In this document: positions 55,309 through 63,216 of the stretch, piece by piece
Layout of the letters: the number at the start of each line of letters is the position of its first letter
How positions within the stretch are numbered: the first letter of the stretch is position 1
From: Actinomyces trachealis
GTDB lineage: Bacteria; Actinomycetota; Actinomycetes; Actinomycetales; Actinomycetaceae
NCBI RefSeq assembly: GCF_015711475.1
Contig: NZ_CP065027.1
Coordinates: forward strand, 1,488,001-1,552,000
Direction: 5' to 3'
DNA: 64,000 bases
Notes under the pieces: model-generated
Told to the model about the DNA's origin: nothing
Seen by the model: the letters and a program-made list of their open reading frames with translations, nothing else
Database searches by the model: none
Position numbers and translations under genes: made by a program

Positions 55309-57495
55309 ATGCCCCGCACCACCGGTCGCGTGACCCTGCCCATCCAGGAAGGCATCGACGACCAGCTCCGTGAGCTCGCCCAGGCCCTGGGCGCTGACGC
55401 CGTCCGCAACTCTGACGGCACCTGGCTCCCCGAGATCGCCTCCGAGCTGGTAGACAAGGTCTACTCCACCTACTTCCCGGCGCGCGGCGACCAGGAGTGG
55501 GCTCTCGCCCACCCGGACACCCTTGTCAACCAATACCTGATGAGCGCACGCGTCACCGCCATGAGCGATGCGCCCCTACAGATCGACGTACTGGATAGCT
55601 ACTTCCGTGAGCAGTTCCAGCCCTGCTATGAGCGCGTGGAGAAGTTCTGGGAGGTCATTGACCGCACCAGCAGCGAAGTGGTGCCTGTCTCCGGGTGGAG
55701 CGTTGACCAGACCACCGGCATCCTGACGGTCGCCCAGCCGACCCCGTGGCACGAGTACACGGTCAGCTTCCTGGCAAACCAGATCTGGGACACCACCCAG
55801 ATGTACAACTACATCACCAACGGCTGGGACGAGACCGACCCCACCCGTGTCAAAGAGCGCCCCTACGACGTCCGGAAAAATGGCGTATGGGAACACGTCA
55901 AGGAGGCCCTCAGCGAGTGGCTCACCAAACACCCTGAGGTGGACGTCGTCCGCTTCACCACCTTCTTCTACCACTTCACCATCGCCTTCAACACTGACGG
56001 CAAGGAGAAGTTCGTGGACTGGTTCGGCTACTCCGCCTCCGTCTCCCCCGAGGCCATCGACGCATTCGAGGCCGAGTACGGCTACGAGCTGCGTGCCGAG
56101 GACTTTGTGGACGCTGGCTACTACAACTCACCCTTCCGGATGCCCACCCAGCACTTCCGCGACTGGATCAACTTCCAGTCCCGCTTCGTATCCGAGCGGG
56201 CCAAGGACCTAGTAAAAATAGCCCACGAAGCTGGCCGTGAGGCAATGATGTTCCTGGGCGACAACTGGATAGGAACCGAACCCTACGGCCCCTACTTCCC
56301 CTCCATTGGCCTGGACGCCGTCGTAGGGTCTGCTGGCTCTGCGGCCACCACCCGCCTGATCTCCGACATTCCCGGCGTTAAGTACACCGAGGTGCGCTTT
56401 TTACCGTACTTCTTCCCGGACGTCTTCAACCACGACGGCGGCGACCCGGTGGGCGAGGCCAACGACTCCTGGATAACCTCCCGCCGCGCCATCGTCCGCC
56501 ACCCGTTGGACCGCATGGGCTACGGCGGCTACGTCTCCCTAGCCCTGGAATTCCCCGAGTTCATTGAGCGGATCACCGCAATCAGCCAGGAGTTCCGGAA
56601 CATACACGAGTTCAGCGGCGGTGAGCTGCCTCAGAATGCGCCGTTCACGGTAGGAATCCTGAACGCCTGGGGCTCATTGCGCACCTGGCAGACCCATATG
56701 GTGGCTCACGCCCTGTGGTACAAGGCCACCTACTCCTACGTGGGCGTCATTGAGTCCCTGGCTGGTCTGCCTTTCAAGGTCCGCTTCCTGTCTTTCGACG
56801 AGGTACTTGAGGGCGGCGTACCCGAGGAGGTCGGTGTGCTCATCAACGCTGGCGCCGCCGGCACCTCCTACTCCGGGGGCGAGGCTTGGGCCGACGGGCG
56901 CCTGGCCGAGATCTTGCGCGAGTGGGTCGCCGCAGGGCACGGCCTCATCGGTGTGGGCGAGCCCGCCGCCTACGACAAGGGCGGCTCCTTCATCCAGCTC
57001 TCGGATGTCCTGGGTGTCGACCGCGAGCGCCAGCTCACCCTCAACACGGACCGCTACCCCACTCTGGTCGAGGGCCACGTCATCACGGCGGACCTTAAGC
57101 GGGCCTCCGCCTTTGATGACGGCGAGGGCGCGGGCGGCGACGTCTACACGGTCAGTGAGCGCACGCAGGTGCTCTCCTACGACGACGGCACAGTCAAGAT
57201 CGCCGCCAACGAGTTCGGCGCGGGCCGAGCGGTCTACTTCTCCGGCCTGCCGTACTCCTTCACCAACTCGCGCACCCTGCAGCGCGCCCTGTACTGGGCG
57301 GCCGGGCGCGAGGACCTGCTGAGCACGTGGTTCACCACCCACCCGGCCACGGAGGTCGCCTGGTACCCGGGCCGACGCAAGATGCTCGTGACCAACAACG
57401 CCTACGAGGCCGTGACGACGACGGTCCTGGGTGACGAGCGCGAGTGGCAGCTGACGCTCGAGCCCATGGGTTCGGCCTGGGTCGACGTCGACTAA
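55309..57495 (+). CDS. 1,3-beta-galactosyl-N-acetylhexosamine phosphorylase (GH112)
   Basis: 728 residues, the normal length of GH112. It opens GRVTLPIQEGIDDQLRELA and carries WFGYSASVSPEAIDAFEAEY, FRDWINFQSRFVSERAK and FLGDNWIGTEPYGPYF. Asp318 in that last segment is the likely general acid by comparison with the Bifidobacterium enzyme (Asp313; alignment by eye). It splits galacto-N-biose or lacto-N-biose with phosphate into galactose-1-phosphate and N-acetylhexosamine in the cytoplasm. AAGGA precedes the ATG. It lies 48 bases after the DeoR gene and ends before a 16-bp hairpin. No dedicated transporter is visible. Confidence 0.93.
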   Translation: MPRTTGRVTLPIQEGIDDQLRELAQALGADAVRNSDGTWLPEIASELVDKVYSTYFPARGDQEWALAHPDTLVNQYLMSARVTAMSDAPLQIDVLDSYFREQFQPCYERVEKFWEVIDRTSSEVVPVSGWSVDQTTGILTVAQPTPWHEYTVSFLANQIWDTTQMYNYITNGWDETDPTRVKERPYDVRKNGVWEHVKEALSEWLTKHPEVDVVRFTTFFYHFTIAFNTDGKEKFVDWFGYSASVSPEAIDAFEAEYGYELRAEDFVDAGYYNSPFRMPTQHFRDWINFQSRFVSERAKDLVKIAHEAGREAMMFLGDNWIGTEPYGPYFPSIGLDAVVGSAGSAATTRLISDIPGVKYTEVRFLPYFFPDVFNHDGGDPVGEANDSWITSRRAIVRHPLDRMGYGGYVSLALEFPEFIERITAISQEFRNIHEFSGGELPQNAPFTVGILNAWGSLRTWQTHMVAHALWYKATYSYVGVIESLAGLPFKVRFLSFDEVLEGGVPEEVGVLINAGAAGTSYSGGEAWADGRLAEILREWVAAGHGLIGVGEPAAYDKGGSFIQLSDVLGVDRERQLTLNTDRYPTLVEGHVITADLKRASAFDDGEGAGGDVYTVSERTQVLSYDDGTVKIAANEFGAGRAVYFSGLPYSFTNSRTLQRALYWAAGREDLLSTWFTTHPATEVAWYPGRRKMLVTNNAYEAVTTTVLGDEREWQLTLEPMGSAWVDVD

Positions 57496-57805
57496 CCCGT
57501 CCGGGCACGTCGCGCCGCCGCGGTACCCCTGACAACGCCGTCGGCACAGCAGCCCGCCGTAACGCCGTCGGCACAGCAGCACTCAGGGCCGGGCACCACG
57601 ATCCGCGTGGTGCCCGGCCCTGTGCCGTACCTCACCCTGCGCGGCCTCATTCCGCGGTTTCTCCTGTCTCAGGAGTCCAGGAGGCACACCTTAAGAGCTC
57701 TCTCATTCTGACCTCATCGTGACCTTGACCGATCTCGGGATCGTCTGAACAGGCCCCCCTGTGGGGTCCACCCGCCACCAACCCGGTCGATCACCAGGAG
57801 GCACC
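57496..57805. other. Intergenic region with direct repeat and hairpin
   Basis: No gene. It holds a 20-base direct repeat (57534-57553 and 57561-57580, beginning AACGCCGTCGG), then the hairpin at 57585-57621. Further on, around 57725, a TTGACC hexamer and the near-palindrome GACCGATCTCGGGATCGTC (57727-57745) could drive the glycosyltransferase cassette. Promoter assignment is weak. Confidence 0.5.
57585..57621 (+). terminator. Terminator hairpin after the phosphorylase gene
   Basis: Sixteen-pair stem with a five-base loop: arms 57585-57600 and 57606-57621, beginning AGGGCCGGGCACC. No U-tract follows (GTGCCGTACC). It lies 90 bases after the stop codon. Confidence 0.75.
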
Positions 57806-58999
57806 ATGAGCGCCGCGCCCATCAGAGTGATGCTCTACAGCCACGACGCACAGGGACTGGGCCACCTGCGTCGCAACCTCGCCCTGGCCCACCACCTGTC
57901 CCAGCACCTCCCCGAGCTCGCCCAGGCTCCGGTCACCGGCCTGCTCGTCGCGGGGCTGACGCCCGGCGAGGGCTTCGAGGTGCCCGACGGCTTCGACTGG
58001 CTCGTGCTTCCCGGCATCGTCAAGTCACCCAACGGCTACCAGCCCCGGCGCCTGAACTCGACGCGTGCCCAGCTGCGCCACCTGCGCTCCCAGGTGATCG
58101 AGGCGGCCCTCATATCCTTCGCCCCCGACCTGTTCATCATCGACCGTCACCCCTACGGCGTGCGCCAGGAGCTGCTGGAGCCGCTGCGGGCGCTCCGGCA
58201 CCGCCACCCCGGCGCCCGTGTGGTCCTGGGGCTGCGCGAGGTCCTGGACGACCCGGGCACCATGGAGCGCGAGTGGGCCAGCCTCGGCCCGGGCCAGCAG
58301 CTGCGCGAGCTCGTCGACCAGGTGTGGGTCTACGGCGACCCCACCGTGCACGACCTCGCGAGCACCGGGGAGGGCCCGATGGTCCTGGCCGACCGGATGC
58401 GCTTCACCGGTTACCTGTCGCTCGGCAGGTACGCCGCCGACTTCTCGGGCACCAGTTCCGTGCAGGTGCCCGGCCCCTTCGTGCTCACCACGGTCGGCGG
58501 GGGCTCGGACGCGCTGCCGCTGCTCCTGCACTCCGCCGCCATGGAGCCACCCGTGGGGCACCAGCACATCGTCGTCTGCGGGCCCCAGCTCAGTGAGCCG
58601 GACGTCGCGCGGGTCGCCCGGGTCGCCGGGCCGCGCACCCGGGTCCTGAGGACCTGGCCGGGGCTGAGCCGTCACGTCAACGAGGCCGCAGCCGTCATCT
58701 CCATGGGCGGCTACAACACCGTGTGCGAGATCCTGTCGACCTCGGTCCCCTCCCTCATCGTGCCCCGCGAGACGCCCCGCCTCGAGCAGCTCATCCGGGC
58801 GCGCTCCCTGGAGCACTGCGGCGCCGTCGAGGTGCTGCGCTCCTCGGAGATGACCCCTGCGGCACTGGGACAGTGGGCGGCCTCGGCTGTCGGCCGGACC
58901 GTCAACCGTGAGCGCATCGATCTTGCCGGCCTGTCCACCGTGCCGCTGCTGGCGCACGAGCTGCTCGCCGAGGACATTGAGGAGGGGCGGGCAGCATGA
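57806..58999 (+). CDS. MurG-like (GT-B fold) glycosyltransferase
   Basis: 397 residues from the ATG at 57806 with AGGAGG six bases upstream. The N-terminal Rossmann domain starts VMLYSHDAQGLGHLRRNLAL, with a GLGHxxR acceptor loop. The C-terminal domain has VVCGPQLSEPDVARVARVAG and ISMGGYNTVCEILSTSVPSL, the nucleotide-sugar binding motif of MurG/GT28-type enzymes. No membrane helix. It leads a five-gene cassette; the stop overlaps the next start (ATGA). The donor and acceptor are unknown. Confidence 0.8.
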   Translation: MSAAPIRVMLYSHDAQGLGHLRRNLALAHHLSQHLPELAQAPVTGLLVAGLTPGEGFEVPDGFDWLVLPGIVKSPNGYQPRRLNSTRAQLRHLRSQVIEAALISFAPDLFIIDRHPYGVRQELLEPLRALRHRHPGARVVLGLREVLDDPGTMEREWASLGPGQQLRELVDQVWVYGDPTVHDLASTGEGPMVLADRMRFTGYLSLGRYAADFSGTSSVQVPGPFVLTTVGGGSDALPLLLHSAAMEPPVGHQHIVVCGPQLSEPDVARVARVAGPRTRVLRTWPGLSRHVNEAAAVISMGGYNTVCEILSTSVPSLIVPRETPRLEQLIRARSLEHCGAVEVLRSSEMTPAALGQWAASAVGRTVNRERIDLAGLSTVPLLAHELLAEDIEEGRAA

Positions 59000-60204
59000 C
59001 CCGCATCGGCTACGTCCTCAAGGTCTACCCCCGCTTCTCTGAGACCTTCATCGTCACCGAAATGCTGGCGCGCGAGGCACTGGGCGACGACCTGTCCGTC
59101 TACGCCCTGCGTCCCACCACCGACAGCCGCTTCCACCCCGAGATCGCACGTGTGCAGGCACGCGTGAGGTGGATCAGTCGCCCTTGGAAGGGCGTCGAGA
59201 TGTGGGAGCAGATGGCCCAGTGCCTCGACGGTGACGACCTCGACCGCTTCGCGCAGATCCTTCCGGCGCTGCTCACCCTGCCCGGGGATGAGGTCGCCCA
59301 GGGCCTGGAGCTGGCCCGTCAGGTGCGCGCCGACGGCATCGAGCACCTGCACGCCCATTTCGCCTCCCTGGCGGGACGGATGGCGTGGATCGCCTCCTCG
59401 CTCACAGACGTGCCCTACACCGTCACCACCCACGCCAAGGACATCTTCCACGAGTCGGTGGACCCGGCGTGGCTGCGGCGCATCTGCGTCGACGCCGACC
59501 GGGTCATCGCCATCAGCAGGTACAACGAGGAGTTCCTCAACCGGCTTCTCGCGGGAAGCCGGGCACGCATCAGCCTGCGCTACAACGCCCTCGAGCTCGA
59601 CCGCTTCCCCTACCGCGACCCCGAGCCCCCGACCATGCCGCTGCGGGTGTGCGCGGTGGGCAGGCTCGTCGTCAAGAAGGGCTTCGCCGACCTCATCCGG
59701 GCGACGCGGATCCTCGTCGACGATGGCGTGCCTGTGCACGTGGACATCGCCGGTGAAGGCGACGAGTACCAGGCACTGCGTGAGCAGATCCGCTCGTTGG
59801 GGCTGACGGAGCACGTGCGCCTGCTGGGGCCTATAACCCAGCAGGAGGTGCGCACCCTGCTGGCCCGCTCCGACGTCTTCGCCGCCCCCTGCGTCGAGGC
59901 GCCCGACGGCAACCTCGACGGCCTTCCCACGGTCGTGCTGGAGTCCATGGCCTGCGGGACCCCCGTGGTGGCCACCGCCGTGTCGGGACTGCCCGAGGTG
60001 GTGCGCGACGGCGAGACGGGCGTGCTCCTGCCCCCGGGGGTGCCCGACGAACTGGCCCGCACGCTGCGTGACATCGCCTCCGGAGCCACCGACACCCGTC
60101 GGCTGGCCCGGGCCGCCCGTAGCCTCATCGAGCAGCAGTTCGACTCGCGTCACCAGGCCGCGGTCCTGTCAGGCTGGCAGGCACCGGGACGACAGGAGCG
60201 ATGA
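58996..60204 (+). CDS. GT4-family glycosyltransferase, WcaL-like
   Basis: 402 residues. The start IGYVLKVYPRFSETFIVTEM is typical of WcaL/AmsK-type transferases of exopolysaccharide loci. HLHAHFASLAGRMAWIASSL, VCAVGRLVVKKGFADLIRAT and EAPDGNLDGLPTVVLESMAC (the ExxxxxxxE donor motif) follow. It transfers a sugar from a nucleotide donor with retention. The gene overlaps its neighbours by four bases at both ends, so it is co-translated with the cassette. Confidence 0.88.
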   Translation: MTRIGYVLKVYPRFSETFIVTEMLAREALGDDLSVYALRPTTDSRFHPEIARVQARVRWISRPWKGVEMWEQMAQCLDGDDLDRFAQILPALLTLPGDEVAQGLELARQVRADGIEHLHAHFASLAGRMAWIASSLTDVPYTVTTHAKDIFHESVDPAWLRRICVDADRVIAISRYNEEFLNRLLAGSRARISLRYNALELDRFPYRDPEPPTMPLRVCAVGRLVVKKGFADLIRATRILVDDGVPVHVDIAGEGDEYQALREQIRSLGLTEHVRLLGPITQQEVRTLLARSDVFAAPCVEAPDGNLDGLPTVVLESMACGTPVVATAVSGLPEVVRDGETGVLLPPGVPDELARTLRDIASGATDTRRLARAARSLIEQQFDSRHQAAVLSGWQAPGRQER

Positions 60205-61364
60205 GCATGCGTATCGCCTACGTCTGCACAGACCCCGGCATCCCGGTCTTCGGCACCAAGGGCGCCTCGGTGCACGTCCAGGAGGTCATCCGCGAGATGC
60301 GCGCCCGGGGCCACGAGGTGACCCTCTACACGGTCCGCACCGGCACGCACCGTCCCGCCGACCTCGCCGCCCTCACGGTGCACACGGTGCCGGTCTGCGC
60401 CAACGACCCAGCCTCACGCGAGCACTCCCAGCTGGAGGTCTCCCACCGGATCGCCCAGATGGTGCGCGCCCAGGGGACGGACATGGTCTACGAGCGCTAC
60501 TCGCTGTTCAGCGCGGCGCTGGCCGAAATCACCCAGTCGTTGGGCGTCCACGGTGTCCTGGAGGTCAACTCCCCTCTCATCGACGAGCAGCGCCGCCACC
60601 GTCATCTGGCGGACGAGGCCCTGGCCTGGGAGCTGCTGCGCCTGCAAGTCACCAGCGCGACCAGCACCGTGTGTATCTCCGACCCGGTGAGCCAGTGGGT
60701 GCGTAATGCCCTGACCGGGGATGGCCACGCCCCGGGTAGCGACCCGGCCGGGCGCGTGCGCACCGTCCCCAACGGGGTGAGCGTGCGACGCATCCAGCCC
60801 CAGCCCGAGGACCCCGAGCGGGTCGTCGTGACCTTCGTGGGCACTCTCAAGCCATGGCACGGGGTGGCCGACCTCTTGGAGGCAGCGAGCCTGTCCCACG
60901 GAGGATGGCAGCTGCGCGTGCTGGGTGACGGACCCGAGATGACCTCCCTCAAGCAGCGGGCGGCCACGCTCGGGGTGGAGGTTGACATGCGCGGCGCCAT
61001 CGCGCCCGAGCTCATGCCCGCCCACCTGGCCGGCTCGGCCATCGGCGTCGCCCCCTACCCGGACCTGGGTGGGCAGGAGCAGCAGTACTTCTCCCCCCTC
61101 AAGGTGCTGGAGTACATGGCGGCCGGGCTCGCCGTGGTCGCCTCCGACGTCGGACAGGTTCTGCAGCTCGTGGGTGACGTGGGCGTCCTCGTGCCGCCCT
61201 CGGACCCGCAGGCGCTGGCAGAGGCGCTCGACGCTCTGGCGGCGGATCCTGCCAGGCGCAGCGACCTGGGACGGCGCGCACGCCGTCACGCCGTCGAGGC
61301 GCACTCCTGGAGCTCTGTGGTGCGCACCATCCTCGAGCCCGTGGAGACCACCCGTGAGCAGTGA
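60201..61364 (+). CDS. GT4-family glycosyltransferase
   Basis: 387 residues. IAYVCTDPGIPVFGTKGASV opens the N-terminal domain, HVQEVIREMRARGHEVTLYT follows, and the C-terminal half has VTFVGTLKPWHGVADLLEAA and GQEQQYFSPLKVLEYMAAGL, the conserved (S)PLKVLEYMAAG acceptor-side motif of this subfamily, then VASDVGQVLQLV. It probably adds a second sugar. The ATG overlaps the upstream stop (ATGA), and the ABC gene begins 11 bases before its end. Confidence 0.88.
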   Translation: MSMRIAYVCTDPGIPVFGTKGASVHVQEVIREMRARGHEVTLYTVRTGTHRPADLAALTVHTVPVCANDPASREHSQLEVSHRIAQMVRAQGTDMVYERYSLFSAALAEITQSLGVHGVLEVNSPLIDEQRRHRHLADEALAWELLRLQVTSATSTVCISDPVSQWVRNALTGDGHAPGSDPAGRVRTVPNGVSVRRIQPQPEDPERVVVTFVGTLKPWHGVADLLEAASLSHGGWQLRVLGDGPEMTSLKQRAATLGVEVDMRGAIAPELMPAHLAGSAIGVAPYPDLGGQEQQYFSPLKVLEYMAAGLAVVASDVGQVLQLVGDVGVLVPPSDPQALAEALDALAADPARRSDLGRRARRHAVEAHSWSSVVRTILEPVETTREQ

Positions 61365-63216
61365 CGACGTCATCGGGGGCGGGACCCCGGAGGCCCCCAG
61401 CTCCCAGCCGAGCGGCCGCGAGCCCTCAGCGCTGCGACAGGCCCTGCGCCTCATTCGGCCCGACGCCGCCCCGCACTGGCGTCTCATGCTCGGCGGCACC
61501 GCCGCACTCCTGGCAGAGGTCGGCTTCCGCGCCCTCGAGCCCTGGCCCATGAAGATGGTCGTCGACTTCGTCGTCGACTCCCTGGGCACCCGCACCGGCA
61601 TCACCTCGGTCGGCATCGGGCTGCTGCTCGCGCTGGGCACCGCCCAGGTGGCGGTCGTGGCGGCACGCGCCCTGTTCAACTACATGGCGACCCTGGCCTT
61701 CACGCTCGTGGGATCGCGCACCTCCGCCTCCCTGCGGGCGCGGGCCTTCCGCCACGTCCAGGGCCTGTCGCAGCAGTTCCACGCCCGCAACCGCAGCGCC
61801 GACACCGTCCAGCGTCTCGTCTCGGACGTCAACCGCATGCAGGAGGTGGCGGTGACCGCTGGCCTGCCCCTGGCGGCCAACGTCCTGACCCTGCTCGTCA
61901 TGCTCGTCGTCATGGTCGTGCTCGACCCGCTGCTGGCCACCGTCGTGCTTCTGGCGGTGGGGGCCTTCACCCTGACGTCCTCGGGCAGCTCCAAGCGGAT
62001 CACAGCCGCCTCCCAGCGCAGCCGACGCTCCGAGGGCAACCTGGCCAACACCGCCCAGGAGGCCCTCGGCGCCATCAAGGTGGTCCAGGCCTACGGGCTT
62101 GAGCCCCTCCTGCAGGAGCGCTTCAGCGGCGTCAACACGACCTCTCTGCGCGAAGGAGTCCAGTCCCGGCGCATCGCAGCGCGCCTGGAGCGTCGCACCG
62201 ACGTCATCGTGGGAGTGGCGGCTGCCGTCGTCATGATCGGGGGCGGGCTGCGCGTCCTTCAGGGTGCCATGACGCCGGGAGACCTGGTGCTGTTCACCAC
62301 CTACCTGCGCACCACCATGAAGCCCCTGCGGGACATGGCCAAGTACACCGGCCGTATCTCCCGGGCCACCGCCTCAGGGGAGCGTGTCGCCGCCCTCATG
62401 GCCATAAAGCCCGAGATCGTCTCACCGCAGCAGGGCTTCATGCTGCACAACGTGCGGGGCATGCTGCGCTTCGACGGAGTCAGGGCAGCCTACGAGGGCA
62501 CCGAGGTGCTGCACGGCATCAGCCTGACCGTCCGCCCCGGTGAGCACGTGGCACTGGTCGGTCCCTCGGGATCGGGCAAGTCGACGCTCGCCTCCCTTGT
62601 GGTACGAGCCATGGACCCCACTGCGGGCACCGTGAGCCTCGACGGCCAGCCACTGACGGAACTGAGCCTGAGCCACCTGCGGGCCCAGGTCTCGGTGCTG
62701 CACCAGGAGGCGGTCCTGCTCACCGGCAGCATCAGGGAGAACATCCGGCTCTCACGCCCTGACGCGAGCGACTGGGAGGTCGAGCAGGCGGCACGCGCTG
62801 CCTTCGCCCACGACTTCATCTGCTCGCTGCCCGAGGGCTACGACACCTCGGTCGGTGAGAGGGGCGGGACCCTGTCCGGCGGCCAGCGCCAGCGCGTGGC
62901 GATCGCCCGGGCCCTGCTGAGGGACTCCAGGATCGTCGTGCTCGACGAGGCCACGACGGGGCTGGACCCCGACGCCGCCCTGGTCGTTCTCGACGCCATC
63001 GACCACCTCGTCGAGGGCCGCACCACCCTGACCGTCACTCACGACCCGCAGGCGGCGCTGCGCGCCGACCGCGTCGTATGGCTCCAGGACGGCAGGATCC
63101 TCATGGACGGCACCCCCGACAGGCTGCTGGCGTCCTCGACGGTGTTCCGCTCCTGGGCCGGGACGACACCCACCGCCGCCCCGCGCGCCCTCACACGCAT
63201 GGGGGGCCGAGCATGA
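61354..63216 (+). CDS. ABCB-type exporter (fused membrane and ATPase domains)
   Basis: 620 residues from the GTG at 61354, in frame and preceded by GTGGAG. The membrane domain (about residues 30-320) has six helices. The ATPase domain has Walker A GPSGSGKSTLASLV, Q-loop VLHQEAVLL, signature LSGGQRQRVAIARALLRD, Walker B RIVVLDEATTGLD and the H-loop TVTHD. It forms homodimeric exporters or lipid flippases like MsbA or PglK. Placed after three glycosyltransferases, it may flip or export their product; this is inference from context. The stop overlaps the next start. Confidence 0.88.
   Translation: MSSDDVIGGGTPEAPSSQPSGREPSALRQALRLIRPDAAPHWRLMLGGTAALLAEVGFRALEPWPMKMVVDFVVDSLGTRTGITSVGIGLLLALGTAQVAVVAARALFNYMATLAFTLVGSRTSASLRARAFRHVQGLSQQFHARNRSADTVQRLVSDVNRMQEVAVTAGLPLAANVLTLLVMLVVMVVLDPLLATVVLLAVGAFTLTSSGSSKRITAASQRSRRSEGNLANTAQEALGAIKVVQAYGLEPLLQERFSGVNTTSLREGVQSRRIAARLERRTDVIVGVAAAVVMIGGGLRVLQGAMTPGDLVLFTTYLRTTMKPLRDMAKYTGRISRATASGERVAALMAIKPEIVSPQQGFMLHNVRGMLRFDGVRAAYEGTEVLHGISLTVRPGEHVALVGPSGSGKSTLASLVVRAMDPTAGTVSLDGQPLTELSLSHLRAQVSVLHQEAVLLTGSIRENIRLSRPDASDWEVEQAARAAFAHDFICSLPEGYDTSVGERGGTLSGGQRQRVAIARALLRDSRIVVLDEATTGLDPDAALVVLDAIDHLVEGRTTLTVTHDPQAALRADRVVWLQDGRILMDGTPDRLLASSTVFRSWAGTTPTAAPRALTRMGGRA

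Noticed and set aside
58711..60153. A 480-codon open frame on the minus strand opposite the glycosyltransferases
   Set aside because: It is His/Gly/Asp/Arg-rich with no domain, an antisense shadow of high-GC coding sequence.
60414..61679. A 421-codon minus-strand frame opposite the second GT4 gene
   Set aside because: Composition is of antisense type; the plus strand carries clear family motifs across the same bases.
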